This document shows, one piece after another, positions 22,742 through 32,458 of a stretch of DNA of 64,000 nt (its first letter is position 1; each line of letters begins with the position of its first letter). The notes below the pieces were generated by a model that was not told the DNA's origin, did not search any database, and saw only the letters and a list, made by a program, of their open reading frames with translations. The DNA lies in NCBI RefSeq assembly GCF_004361915.1, contig NZ_SNWP01000013.1, forward strand, positions 62,001 to 126,000, in the 5' to 3' direction. The DNA comes from Sediminibacterium goheungense. GTDB lineage: Bacteria > Bacteroidota > Bacteroidia > Chitinophagales > Chitinophagaceae. A program made the translations under genes and the position numbers.

Positions 22742-25700
22742 ATGAGCAGCAGGCTCCAATTAATCGAACAGAAGCTGACGACACTTGGCGGGGCTGAATT
22801 CCAAGTACTTTGTGACGAGTATATAGGGATGCGCGAAGAAGGTTTGTCTGGCTTTCACAGATATGGAACACAATTTGGCAAGGAAAAAACACGTCCTGGT
22901 ACCCCAGATACCTTTTACAGGACAGCTAAAGGCGATCTGGTGTTTGTTGAATACACTACACAAGCTGACGACTTAGTAAGCAAATTGAAAGGTGACATTG
23001 ACAAATGCCTTGATGAAGAAAAAACAAACGTTCCCGTTTCTGACATTACTAAAATCGAACTATTTTTCAACAGTAGACTTACTCTGGAAGAAGAAAGAAC
23101 GGTGTACGACTATGCAAAATCAAAACGTATACCCATAATGCTCATTGATCAGGGGTGGCTTGCTCAGGAGATTTACACTAAATATCTTGTTCTTTCTCAA
23201 CACCTTGGTATTCCATTGGATACTGGTCAGATTCAAACAATCGAAAAATTCATACAGGAGTATACAAACAAAGGTGGCTCAGTATCTACTCCTCTTGACA
23301 ACCCATTCTTTTATCGCGAAAAAGAAAAAAAAGAAATCGAAAGTGCACTAAACTCAGATACAATACTGATACTTGAAGGATCTCCTGGTGTTGGAAAAAC
23401 AAAAATCGCTTTACAAGCGATTACAGAGTTCCTACAGAAAAATATATCATACAAAGGGTATGTAATTGCAAGAAAAGACCAAGATATCGCCGACGATCTT
23501 AAAATACACTTACATGCTGAAAAAAACTACATTTTACTTATCGATGACGCAAACAGACAAGCACCAAATTTCCGCCAGCTACTCGGTTATTATAGGCAAC
23601 TGCGCAAAGGAAACCTGAAGATAATACTGACAGTAAGAAATTATGCTCTTGAAGAAATAAGAAAATATACGAATGACCTACCTACTATAGAAATTCCTAT
23701 TGCTAAATTTTCTGATCAGGAAATACTTGAGATTGTTTCGCAGGAACCATTTAAAATAATAACACCACAATATCAAACTAGGGTTGTCATGTTAGCTGAC
23801 GGTAATATCCGACTCGCTATCATGGCTGCAAGATTAGCCAATAAAATTCCAGGAGGGGCTTTTCTATATGGCACGCTATCGGAAATATATGACGACTACT
23901 TTAAGAATTTTGTTCATGCTTCAACCATTTTTAGCAACCCAGACATTCTCAAAGCAATAGGAATTATTTCTTTCTTTTTCTCTGTTAATAAAAAAGACAA
24001 ATCCTTTATTACAACCTTATTAAACTTATTAGAACTCGACTATTATAAGTTCCAAGATGCACTGTTTGAATTGGAACAAAGAGAACTTGTCGAATCCCAA
24101 TTTGAAACCGTTCGAATCTCTGATCAAGTAATGGCAACATACTTTTTCCATAAAGTATTCATCAAAAACAAACTACTTTCTTTTGAAATATTGCTTAAAA
24201 ACTATTTCCCCGAATATAAACAGCGTTTTTCGGACAGCATTATTCCTTCTCACAACATGTTCGGACATCAAGCTATTCTGAACGAGATTAGCTCAATTCT
24301 GGATAAATACCACAGAGATATTAAAAATGATCTTGTACTTGAAAGAGAATACTTCGACTTTTTTTGGTTCTTTAAGCGGATTGAAACCCTTGACTATATC
24401 AATACTCATATTCAAAACATCCCATTTTCGCAAAATCCAGTTTACGAAACAGACTATAGTATGAATGCCTTTAGTTTCACAAGAGACAGATGTTTGGATA
24501 TGCTGAGTAAGTTTTTTCCGTATGATATCGATTCATTCCTCCCTTCCTTACAACTCTCTTTTGAATATGTAAAGAGAAAGCCAGAGGCTTTGCCTGAATT
24601 GATCTATAAAATTCGTGAGAAGTTGATATTTGACCAACCCGATCAGGATTTTGGATTCGCTAGACAAGTGAAACTTTTCGGTCTTTTGGTTAAAGAGACA
24701 ATAAAAAAAAATCCGGTATATGTCAAATCCTTTTTAGCACTCACACCGACGTTTCTTGCTCACCATTACCAAATCACTAAGGGTGCAAAAAATAATGCTA
24801 TAACCTTCTACCAATACCCAATCCCTTTAAATCCCATTATTAGGAATTTCAGGAAGAAAATATGGGATGCACTTTTTGCTTTATATATCGATTATCCAGT
24901 CCAAGTAATGGGCATAATACAAAATTTTAGTCCGGGTCTGCGCGAACCAGATAAGAATATATGGGAATACGACTTGCAGTTCATCCTTCCATTTTTGAAA
25001 GAAACGCTCTGTCCCGGGAATATAAAAGATGCAGAGTATGTGTACGAACTCAATGATCGGATGAAAAGACTAGGAATAACAAAACCTGAATTAGGCGAAC
25101 TGAAAGCTAAACTTGAAACAGCAGAATTCAAATACGCAAAGGCACTCGACTGGAACTATGTAAGAGGCAAAAGTGAATTCGATGCCAAAAATCTTCATGA
25201 ATACCGGGCTGCGAAAGAAAAACAACTACGAGAAGAATTTGTATTTCAAGATAAAAATAAATTCGATGACTTGTTTGTTGGCATTAGTAATATTTTACTG
25301 ATAAATAACAACCAAGGGTATGTACTTCAGCAGCCTTTGAACGTGATACTTGACGAAAATCTCAAGAAGGAATTCGAAATCGGATTCAGCCTCTTCGAAC
25401 GCCTCATAAAACAATATCCCCCACAAATGGGTTTGCTTACTGAGCCTGTTAGATACATTTTGAACACCAATGAAAAAAATATTAATAGACTCTACCGTCT
25501 TCTTGAAACAACCGCCGCTGAAATCAGGGACTTATGGCTTCTTAACTTTTTCTGCTTTTTACCGGAGAAATATATTACCGAAGAATACACGAAACAATTA
25601 CTCGAGTTGGTAGCACAAATAAATGACAACAGATATATTCCAGTTGATGAACTTTTGAAATTCGAAAAATTCGATTCTAATCTACTCAAGAAAATTATTA

Positions 25701-26479
25701 CGAGTGTCGTCAGAAGCATTAGCGACAAAAATTACCGAACAAGTTTATCTTATCACTTCTTCGAAAACTATGCGGAACGACTGAAGGAAGATTTCGATCT
25801 ACTTACCGAAGCCTATTTTCAGCAGGAAACGATCACTGATCATTATGACTTCAGTAAAAAAGGATTACAGCAACTTGTATCCATTAAACCAGAATTTCTA
25901 ATTACCTATATCAACAAAAAATTTCATGAAAAGAGTTGGGAAACCACAGATGCAGACGATAATTTAACTTTTATATGGAGCCTGAATTTGCCATATGCAA
26001 TGCTCTCACAAGTTGCCGATCGTATTATCGAATCCACTTATCCTATTGGGGAACACGCCTTGAACAGAATGTTCCAGGGAACACCACCCGATCAACAAAA
26101 TATAGCATTCATTTTCCTCGATGATTATTTCACTCAGAGTATTCGTAATTATAAAAAAATCGAAGCTATTGTCAATGTCTTGAAATATTCATTTCCCTCA
26201 AAATTGAACAACTATATAAAGAAATATCTAGAATTAAATCCAGACCCTATGGAATTCCAGAAAATCGAATGGATTGGCACTGGAGGAGTTTATAGCGGAG
26301 ACATAATAATTGGAGAATTACGAGCAAAAGACTGGGAGGAAGTACTCAAAGTTGTAACTAATATGGAAGACCAAATTGCAATGCTTCCGATCGCACGCTA
26401 TATAAAATCACGGATAGAAGATGAATTAAGAAGCGCAGAGCAGGAAAAGGAAAGAAAGTTTATTAACCCAAGATGGTAA
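22742..26479 (+). CDS. Nuclease-like/STAND NTPase protein, candidate Avs-type defence sensor
   Basis: A 1245-residue cytoplasmic protein with three parts. Residues ~15-160 are a restriction-endonuclease-like (Mrr/PD-(D/E)xK-type) domain: GTPD with Asp56, then VEYTTQ with Glu70; the usual catalytic Lys position is Thr72. Residues ~195-470 are a P-loop NTPase of the STAND type: Walker A GSPGVGKT (213-220), Walker B ILLIDDANR (Asp268-Asp269), and a winged-helix-like tail (VESQFETVRISDQVMATYFF). Residues ~480-1245 are an all-helical region that would be the sensor. This order is that of Avs-type anti-phage proteins. The start is the ATG at 22742, since the extra upstream residues are a chance hydrophobic run. 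Its stop overlaps the following HEPN gene by 7 bases. Confidence 0.8.
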   Translation: MSSRLQLIEQKLTTLGGAEFQVLCDEYIGMREEGLSGFHRYGTQFGKEKTRPGTPDTFYRTAKGDLVFVEYTTQADDLVSKLKGDIDKCLDEEKTNVPVSDITKIELFFNSRLTLEEERTVYDYAKSKRIPIMLIDQGWLAQEIYTKYLVLSQHLGIPLDTGQIQTIEKFIQEYTNKGGSVSTPLDNPFFYREKEKKEIESALNSDTILILEGSPGVGKTKIALQAITEFLQKNISYKGYVIARKDQDIADDLKIHLHAEKNYILLIDDANRQAPNFRQLLGYYRQLRKGNLKIILTVRNYALEEIRKYTNDLPTIEIPIAKFSDQEILEIVSQEPFKIITPQYQTRVVMLADGNIRLAIMAARLANKIPGGAFLYGTLSEIYDDYFKNFVHASTIFSNPDILKAIGIISFFFSVNKKDKSFITTLLNLLELDYYKFQDALFELEQRELVESQFETVRISDQVMATYFFHKVFIKNKLLSFEILLKNYFPEYKQRFSDSIIPSHNMFGHQAILNEISSILDKYHRDIKNDLVLEREYFDFFWFFKRIETLDYINTHIQNIPFSQNPVYETDYSMNAFSFTRDRCLDMLSKFFPYDIDSFLPSLQLSFEYVKRKPEALPELIYKIREKLIFDQPDQDFGFARQVKLFGLLVKETIKKNPVYVKSFLALTPTFLAHHYQITKGAKNNAITFYQYPIPLNPIIRNFRKKIWDALFALYIDYPVQVMGIIQNFSPGLREPDKNIWEYDLQFILPFLKETLCPGNIKDAEYVYELNDRMKRLGITKPELGELKAKLETAEFKYAKALDWNYVRGKSEFDAKNLHEYRAAKEKQLREEFVFQDKNKFDDLFVGISNILLINNNQGYVLQQPLNVILDENLKKEFEIGFSLFERLIKQYPPQMGLLTEPVRYILNTNEKNINRLYRLLETTAAEIRDLWLLNFFCFLPEKYITEEYTKQLLELVAQINDNRYIPVDELLKFEKFDSNLLKKIITSVVRSISDKNYRTSLSYHFFENYAERLKEDFDLLTEAYFQQETITDHYDFSKKGLQQLVSIKPEFLITYINKKFHEKSWETTDADDNLTFIWSLNLPYAMLSQVADRIIESTYPIGEHALNRMFQGTPPDQQNIAFIFLDDYFTQSIRNYKKIEAIVNVLKYSFPSKLNNYIKKYLELNPDPMEFQKIEWIGTGGVYSGDIIIGELRAKDWEEVLKVVTNMEDQIAMLPIARYIKSRIEDELRSAEQEKERKFINPRW

Positions 26480-27195
26480 ATATGAGCACACCTCTTGAAC
26501 CAATAGAACAATTCCTAAATAACCCGGGTATAACTTACGGAGCACATGGTAATTTCGGATATGTTCATGACTTTGCTATTTCGCCGGAAGCATTTTTATC
26601 CTTTGCGGAAAACGATTTAGACTCGGGTCAGAGCCATAAGGATATCAACGCGCTAAGTAATGCAAAAAGAGCTATAGAATGCCAAATGGAATGTATCCTC
26701 AAGGCCTTTACTTTATTTTCTTCCAGAATTACTTTTCCTGAAAAACAGGTGATACTGACCAAGATCGGTTTACCAGCTAGTACGATGCTAAACCGATTTA
26801 ATAAAATTAGGAATGATCTTGAACATCGGTATTTGCCACCTACTCCGGAACAAGCACGCGAATCGGTTGAATTAGCTGATATGTTTATTCGGTCTAGCAG
26901 GAACTACCTTGATGATTTTACCTCTTACTTTGAAATGGAAAACAGCGAAACTGGAAAAAAGATATGTTTTGATATTAACCACGATTCAACAACAATTTCA
27001 GCAAGGATTATTGATAGTAGTTACGATTCTCTTAACGACTATATGAATAAGCTTCCCGCCACCAATACTCCAGACTCTTTGATAATTTGCCAGCAGCCGC
27101 AAGCTGAATATGATCGTCTACTGAGGCTTTTCGGGTTTCATATGTTGAGAATTAGGCGTAGGACATTTTCCGATAAGCGAAAATGGCATTTGTAG
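26473..27195 (+). CDS. HEPN-domain protein, probable RNase partner of the STAND gene
   Basis: A 240-residue protein. Residues ~55-140 form a helical HEPN-like domain: NALSNAKRAIECQMECILKA, then the catalytic-type motif Arg113-Asn114-Asp115-Leu116-Glu117-His118 (R-x4-H) in KIRNDLEHRYL. The C-terminal ~90 residues (CFDINHDSTTISARIIDSSY, ending RKWHL) are a separate alpha/beta segment. HEPN proteins with intact R-x4-6-H are usually metal-independent RNases in toxin and phage-defence systems. The start overlaps the upstream NTPase gene (ATG at 26473; ATG 26482 also possible), strongly implying one co-translated system. No antitoxin gene (MNT) is adjacent. Confidence 0.75.
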   Translation: MVNMSTPLEPIEQFLNNPGITYGAHGNFGYVHDFAISPEAFLSFAENDLDSGQSHKDINALSNAKRAIECQMECILKAFTLFSSRITFPEKQVILTKIGLPASTMLNRFNKIRNDLEHRYLPPTPEQARESVELADMFIRSSRNYLDDFTSYFEMENSETGKKICFDINHDSTTISARIIDSSYDSLNDYMNKLPATNTPDSLIICQQPQAEYDRLLRLFGFHMLRIRRRTFSDKRKWHL

Positions 27196-27324
27196 TAATA
27201 TCTAAAAATGCGACAACCAACAAGTCTTTCATCCTGCGAATCTTCTATTTCTATCACCTTTGGTGAAGTATCAAGCACCTTGTAGCTATTCACATAAAGA
27301 AAAGTCTATTATTAACTATCACTC

Positions 27325-27690
27325 CTAATTTTCTACTAACGAATTACCAAACTCTACACTAAATCGCACCATTTTAATAATAAAAGTATAGCCATTTAGA
27401 GTTTTCCAAATGGCTATACTTTTATCATTAAAACTCCTACTTACCCCCTTCCCAATCACCCTCAACATCTCCTTCACCGCTGCTTCTATCTGTGTATCCT
27501 TACCATTGATGAGCGCATCGTAAGGCAGGGTGATATCGGGTTCCAACTGAAAATTTTCTAAGGGTCTTTTTTCTTTTACGCCATATTCGCCATCATGGGT
27601 ATGCCAAATACCAGGGTGGGGTTTATCTGGGTTTCCCACCAAACAAAAGTGCTGGTACCCGGTACGGACATCGCTGTATGGCCTGCGCAC
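27325..27690 (-). pseudogene. C-terminal remnant of an S41/tricorn-like peptidase
   Basis: The frame (GTG start, but open further upstream) contains GIWHTHDGEYG and LENFQLEPDITLPYDALING, then KDTQIEAAVKEMLRVIGKG, matching the closing segment of periplasmic S41 tricorn-core-like proteases (P-D-I followed by G-K-D-x-Q-x-E-x-A-V). The catalytic part is absent. The last 33 codons run into a transcription-terminator hairpin; removing one G from the run of five at about 27447 would give a stop right after VIGKG, so a 1-base slip probably extended it. Confidence 0.55.
27374..27429. terminator. Very strong hairpin (23-bp stem, one mismatch)
   Basis: AAAAGTATAGCCATTT pairs with AAATGGCTATACTTTT; the stem extends outward through TAATAAT / ATCATTA with one mismatch; the loop is 10 bases. 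It presumably terminated the peptidase gene and may also end transcripts of the STAND/HEPN pair. Confidence 0.8.
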
Positions 27691-27794
27691 ATGAGCAGAA
27701 AATGCAGCTGTCAGACCTCTTACAAGGCTAAATATTTTGCATACTTGATAATTTTATGTAATTTAATAGAATATTTGCCAAAGCTGCCCCTTTT

Positions 27795-28460
27795 ATGAAA
27801 GCAGTACTTTCTATCTTTCTATTATGTACCCTGCTCACAGGTTGCGACAAATACACGGAGAAACTGCATGAAACCAGCTCCTGTAATTTTGTTGATTTCT
27901 ATTATACTGGGGATACCACCATTTCATTGGGGCCAATTTCCAACCATTATATAGTGGTAGCTTTTGACAGCAATGCCACAGAAAGCCAGATCAGAAATTT
28001 TATTGCCGCAGACAAAGAATTGGATCCTTCTTATCAGTTCAAATTGTATGCTGATAAAGTTACGGCCCTGAAATTTGCACAACCCAAAACCTGCGAAGAA
28101 ATAACCGCAACGATTGCCCGCCTGCAAAAAAATGCCATAGTGGTATTTGCACACTATACCATGCAAACCAATGATTGCAGCGATCATGTTGGCAATACGA
28201 TGGGGAATCTTTGTGTGAACAGTTATAGCAATCATTTCTATGTTAAAGTGAAAAATGAAAATGATATAACGGATCTTGAAAAATTAATCAAGCTAACCAA
28301 TACCGAAATGGTTCAACAGAATGGTTTCATGTCCAAATGGTTTACCGTAAAAACCACTAAACATTCAAAAGGAGATGCCATGCAAATGGCCAACTATTTT
28401 AAAGAGTCAACACTTTTTGACTTTGCAGAACCTAACCCCTGGAAATTACCAGTTGAATGA
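27795..28460 (+). CDS. Lipoprotein resembling a free-standing protease propeptide (paralog of the gene at 36.8 kb)
   Basis: A 221-residue lipoprotein (lipobox LLTGC). Pairs of short motifs (NHYIVVAFDSNATESQIRNF, ALKFAQPKTCEEI, DAMQMANYFKESTLFDFAEP) are typical of the N-terminal propeptide of Bacteroidota subtilisin-like proteases, which often read A-N-x-F-x-E-S-x-L-F-x-x-A-E-P before the catalytic domain. Here no protease domain follows, so it may act as a stand-alone inhibitor or chaperone. A clear paralog with the same Cys pattern (THC-type ...KTC, TNDC) occurs 9 kb downstream. The function is inferred, not known. Confidence 0.65.
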   Translation: MKAVLSIFLLCTLLTGCDKYTEKLHETSSCNFVDFYYTGDTTISLGPISNHYIVVAFDSNATESQIRNFIAADKELDPSYQFKLYADKVTALKFAQPKTCEEITATIARLQKNAIVVFAHYTMQTNDCSDHVGNTMGNLCVNSYSNHFYVKVKNENDITDLEKLIKLTNTEMVQQNGFMSKWFTVKTTKHSKGDAMQMANYFKESTLFDFAEPNPWKLPVE

Positions 28461-28664
28461 TGGCATTTTTTCTACACGGTCTCCGATATTGCGCTACCCA
28501 CAGTTATCCTTCCGTATAGGTCTGGAGAACCTGCACAAGAGAAATACCAGGCCACTTACCCATCAAACTTTCAGCACAAGACACGGCCCAGATACGGCTA
28601 TGATCCGAACCTGATCTGAATAAAACCCCTACTTTCAGGAAAAGACAAGACCGACAAGCTATCA

Positions 28665-28694
28665 GATATGTTTTTTATATATAAAAAACATATC
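28665..28694. repeat. 30-bp perfect palindrome upstream of the NHL/Ig surface protein
   Basis: GATATGTTTTTTATA followed by its exact reverse complement with no spacer. It is AT-rich, about 33 bases before the start codon. It could be a terminator for upstream transcripts or a dimeric-regulator site. Confidence 0.7.
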
Positions 28695-28726
28695 TTACAT
28701 GCAATTTCTAATTACCGATAATTTAA

Positions 28727-31700
28727 GTGATTCGTTTAAAAATTTACACAATATTTTCCTTGTTTTTTTGTGTCAATGTTTTATTTACTGAACATGTTCA
28801 CGCTCAACTAATTTCCACTATTGCAGGTAATAATTCATATGGATCCACAGGTAATGGGGGCCCTGCAACCGCCGCTAACTTAGCAGACCCACGTGGGCTG
28901 GTTATTGACAAAGCAGGAAATATTTACTTTGATGACTATGCCCATTCTGTTATCAGAAAAATAGATGTAAATGGTATTATCACTGTTTTTGCTGGCACTA
29001 CTGGTCAATCCGGATATTCTGGAGATGGTGGATTGGCTATAAATGCTAAACTAAAAGCACCTACATGGCTTGCTATTGATGCATCAGATAATATTTATTT
29101 TACAGACCAGAATAATCTGGTCGTCCGAAAAATAAGCAGTCAGGGAATTATCAGTACTGTAGCAGGACAAACAACCAGATTCAGCTATTCACCAGACGGT
29201 ACACCGGCGCTAGATGCATATCTTGATGCTGTTTCAGGTTTAGCAGTTGATCAGGCAGGAAATCTTTATTTATCCTGTGCAAGTCGGCACCAGATCAGAA
29301 AAGTGAATACCTCTGGTATCTTATTAACCGTTGCAGGTGATCCTGTAAAAGCAGTTTCTCCGCAAGCTTTTACAGGAGGTTTTTCTGGTGATGGCGGGCC
29401 AGCCATTAAGGCAGAACTTAACTGGCCCTATGCTGTTCATATTGACAAGGACGGGAATATTTATATTCCTGATTCCAGAAATCATTGTATCAGGAAAATC
29501 AATACTGCTGGCATTATAAGTACCATTTCCGGAACATCGGTAAAAGGATATACCGGCAATGGTGGCCTCGCCACAGATGCCACTATGAATATTCCGGTAA
29601 GTGTTGTATCTGATCACTCCGGCAACCTTTACATAAGTGATCAGCTCAATAATACCATTCGTAAAATTGATAATGCAGGAATAATCTCCACGATTGCAGG
29701 AATAGGTGTATATGGCTACACAGGAGATGGAGGGCCGGCTACTGCTGCACGTTTAGCTGATCCCTGGATGTTGGCATTAGACCCAAGTGGTAATATTATT
29801 TTTTCCACCGGATCGCTTAGTAATTCAGCCATCAGAAAAGTATCTATCTGTGGGCAAATTGCACAAACAACAGGTATTCAGGAAATTTGTATTGGCTCCA
29901 ACACTTTACTTTCAAATACCACAGCAGGTGGTAGTTGGAGCATCGATAATCCTTCCATTGCATCGATTGATGCTTCGGGAAAAATAACAGGAATCGCAGC
30001 GGGGAAAACAGTTGCCAGTTATAATAAAACCATTGGTACTTGTGTTGTATCGGCACCATTAGCCATAACCATTACCGGGCCTCCTACTGCATCTCCCATA
30101 ACAGGAGCCTCAACCATTTGCGAAGGATTATCCACCACATTAAATACAACTACCCCAATGGGTAACTGGAGCAGTAGCAATTCAGGTATTGCATCTGTTG
30201 ATGCATCAGGTAAGGTAACCGCAATAGCACCTGGCAGCACTATTATCAGCTATGTTGCAACGAATACATGTGGCACTTCTACTTTAACAAAGTCAATCAC
30301 CGTTAATCCTACACCCAATATACAGTCTATTACAGGCCCTACAGAACTATGTGCTTCTTCAAAAATAGTTGTCAGTAATAATACTACCGGTGGCACCTGG
30401 AGTTCATCTAATCCAGCGGTGGCTACTATTAATGCAAATGGTGAAATAACAGGTGTTTCAGAAGGTAACAGTACCATTCAATACAGTGTAACAGCATCAG
30501 GATGCAGCAATCAATCTTCCATGCTGGTTACTGTTAAATCTTTACCAGCTATTACGCCTATTACAGGTCCTTCATTAATATGTAAAAATTCAAGTGCTCA
30601 ATTGAGTAATGCTACCAGTAATGGCGTTTGGAGTAGTAATAATCCATCTGTGCTTTCTATATCTCCCAATGGTCTGGCGAATGGAATTTCATATGGTATA
30701 ACATCCGTTAATTATACAATTAATAATAATGTTTGTGGAAGCTTAACAACTTCATTTACTATTAAAGTAGCTCCCATACCATCTGTTTCATTTACTATGC
30801 CTGTTATTTGCTTACCTGCTGGTAATGGTAGATTCATAAATACATCCACCATTATCGATCAATCAGAAAATGAATTCAAGTATCTGTGGAGCTTCGGTGA
30901 TAATAGCAATGTTTCATCATTACAATCCCCATCACATACCTTTTCATCAACAGGACCTTTTATTATAAAACTGACCGTAACATCCAAAGAAGGTTGTAAA
31001 GACTCACTTTCTCAATCTTTGAATACAGTCTATCCACAGCCAAAAGCAAGATTAACTACTACTGCAAATGAAGTATGTGTTGGAGAAGAAATTAAGTATA
31101 CAGGACTAGTTGACCCAGCAGTTTCATCTATCCGTTCTTATCATTGGAGTTTTAAAAATAATGATAGCTCTTTTGTAAAAGATCCTACTTATCGCTATAC
31201 CGATTCCGGGCTCACCTACACCCAGTTTTACTTTTTTGATCAATATGGCTGTGTAAGTGATACGGCTAAACAACAAATCGTAGTGCATCCCTTCCCCAAA
31301 CTCATTATGCAGAATAATAACGGGGTACTTGAAGGGGGGAAGATTTCCCTTGAACCAAAATACTATTATGGCAATTCTTTACTTTTCCGTTGGTCACCGT
31401 CTACGTATCTCAATAATACTACCATCGCATCGCCTATCAGTACACCCACTAATGATATAACCTATTTTCTTACCTTAACTGGTCCTGGCTCCTGCAGTGT
31501 AACAGATAGCATTGCTATAACCGTTTTTAAAACACCCATTATCCCAAATGTATTTTCGCCAAATGGTGATGGCATCCATGATACCTGGAAAATAAAATAT
31601 TTAATCAGCTATCCCAATGCTGATATCCGGATTTTCAACAGAAATGGACAGATCGTTTTCCGATCGACTGGTTACAGCAAGGAATGGGATGGAACAATGA

Positions 31701-31795
31701 ATGGAAAACCTGTACCGATTGGTGTGTATTACTATATCATAGATTCAAAAAGCGGAAGACCATACTTTACCGGCTCTGTTACCGTGATAAGATAA
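28727..31795 (+). CDS. Large surface protein: NHL repeats, Ig-like, PKD and gliding-motility C-terminal domain
   Basis: A 1022-residue exported protein (GTG start; signal IYTIFSLFFCVNVLFTEHVHAQ). Residues ~28-370 are NHL-type propeller repeats, each with GNGGPATAA-like and GNIYIPDSRNHCIRKI-like elements. Residues ~375-690 are Ig-like repeats of the type GTWSSSNPAVATINANGEIT (four copies). About 690-870 are PKD domains (SFTMPVICLPAG, FGDNSNVSSLQSP). The end is the gliding-motility-associated domain (PNVFSPNGDGIHDTWKI, IFNRNGQIVF, GTMNGKPVPIGVYYYII), a T9SS type B signal. It should be a cell-surface adhesin or scaffold. It stands alone; a perfect palindrome precedes it. Confidence 0.88.
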   Translation: MIRLKIYTIFSLFFCVNVLFTEHVHAQLISTIAGNNSYGSTGNGGPATAANLADPRGLVIDKAGNIYFDDYAHSVIRKIDVNGIITVFAGTTGQSGYSGDGGLAINAKLKAPTWLAIDASDNIYFTDQNNLVVRKISSQGIISTVAGQTTRFSYSPDGTPALDAYLDAVSGLAVDQAGNLYLSCASRHQIRKVNTSGILLTVAGDPVKAVSPQAFTGGFSGDGGPAIKAELNWPYAVHIDKDGNIYIPDSRNHCIRKINTAGIISTISGTSVKGYTGNGGLATDATMNIPVSVVSDHSGNLYISDQLNNTIRKIDNAGIISTIAGIGVYGYTGDGGPATAARLADPWMLALDPSGNIIFSTGSLSNSAIRKVSICGQIAQTTGIQEICIGSNTLLSNTTAGGSWSIDNPSIASIDASGKITGIAAGKTVASYNKTIGTCVVSAPLAITITGPPTASPITGASTICEGLSTTLNTTTPMGNWSSSNSGIASVDASGKVTAIAPGSTIISYVATNTCGTSTLTKSITVNPTPNIQSITGPTELCASSKIVVSNNTTGGTWSSSNPAVATINANGEITGVSEGNSTIQYSVTASGCSNQSSMLVTVKSLPAITPITGPSLICKNSSAQLSNATSNGVWSSNNPSVLSISPNGLANGISYGITSVNYTINNNVCGSLTTSFTIKVAPIPSVSFTMPVICLPAGNGRFINTSTIIDQSENEFKYLWSFGDNSNVSSLQSPSHTFSSTGPFIIKLTVTSKEGCKDSLSQSLNTVYPQPKARLTTTANEVCVGEEIKYTGLVDPAVSSIRSYHWSFKNNDSSFVKDPTYRYTDSGLTYTQFYFFDQYGCVSDTAKQQIVVHPFPKLIMQNNNGVLEGGKISLEPKYYYGNSLLFRWSPSTYLNNTTIASPISTPTNDITYFLTLTGPGSCSVTDSIAITVFKTPIIPNVFSPNGDGIHDTWKIKYLISYPNADIRIFNRNGQIVFRSTGYSKEWDGTMNGKPVPIGVYYYIIDSKSGRPYFTGSVTVIR

Positions 31796-31903
31796 TACTA
31801 CGATATATTCCTATTTGATTGTACGAAATGAATATGATTACCGAAATATCTACGACTTAAACACAGAGTGAAGAATACAGCATCTATTGGTCATTTGCGA
31901 TCA

Positions 31904-32458
31904 TCAATACCGTGATCCCCCAACTGTGAAATTATAAGTAAACCTGAGACCTATTGAAACACCGCTTGCTTTCTTTGATGAAAAAGATTCGATGTAAGTA
32001 GCAAGATCAATCTGACGCCCGGCCCTGTCTGGTTGAAAAAGAAAACCAAATGCAGCACCTCCCACTACCCCATTAAATTTAATATCCACATTTCCTTCAG
32101 CATTATCGTAATAACTTTCTGCACCATATACATTAAAGCCTAATTGCGGCTCCGCATATATACCAGTTCCTTCGCGGTTAAAAGTGTACTTATATCCTAC
32201 TTTTACAGGAATATATCCAACCCCATAACTGGTGGATTCCTTTTCAAAAAACAACTTAACCCCCGTTTCCATCGTAATAAAATCAGCTTCACCGGATGGG
32301 AATGCAAATTTTAATATCGCACCATATCCCAGCCCATATTTATTCCCTCTGCGGGGAAGCATATGCGAAAGTTCTAATTGAGAAAATAAATCTGAGGAAC
32401 AAAACAAAATAAAACAGGCAGTCAATAACCACCTCATAAAGGCCTTCTTCATAACCAT
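31904..32458 (-). CDS. Small outer-membrane beta-barrel protein
   Basis: A 184-residue protein. Signal AFMRWLLTACFILFCSSDLFSQ; then eight or so amphipathic strands (GLGYGAILKFAFPSGEAD, FLFQPDRAGRQIDLATYIES, GVSIGLRFTYNFTVGGSRY). Two ATGs six bases apart could start it. This is the size of an eight-stranded barrel such as those in the OmpW/porin-like group of Bacteroidota. No operon partner. Confidence 0.7.
   Translation of the reverse strand: MVMKKAFMRWLLTACFILFCSSDLFSQLELSHMLPRRGNKYGLGYGAILKFAFPSGEADFITMETGVKLFFEKESTSYGVGYIPVKVGYKYTFNREGTGIYAEPQLGFNVYGAESYYDNAEGNVDIKFNGVVGGAAFGFLFQPDRAGRQIDLATYIESFSSKKASGVSIGLRFTYNFTVGGSRY

Larger units (their letters stand above)
27196..27794. other. Boundary stretch with broken peptidase and hairpin
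   Basis: Apart from the S41-type fragment and a strong hairpin it holds nothing recognisable. A short open stretch on the minus strand (reading VLDTSPKVIEIEDSQDERLV) near 27250 may be further debris. Confidence 0.5.
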
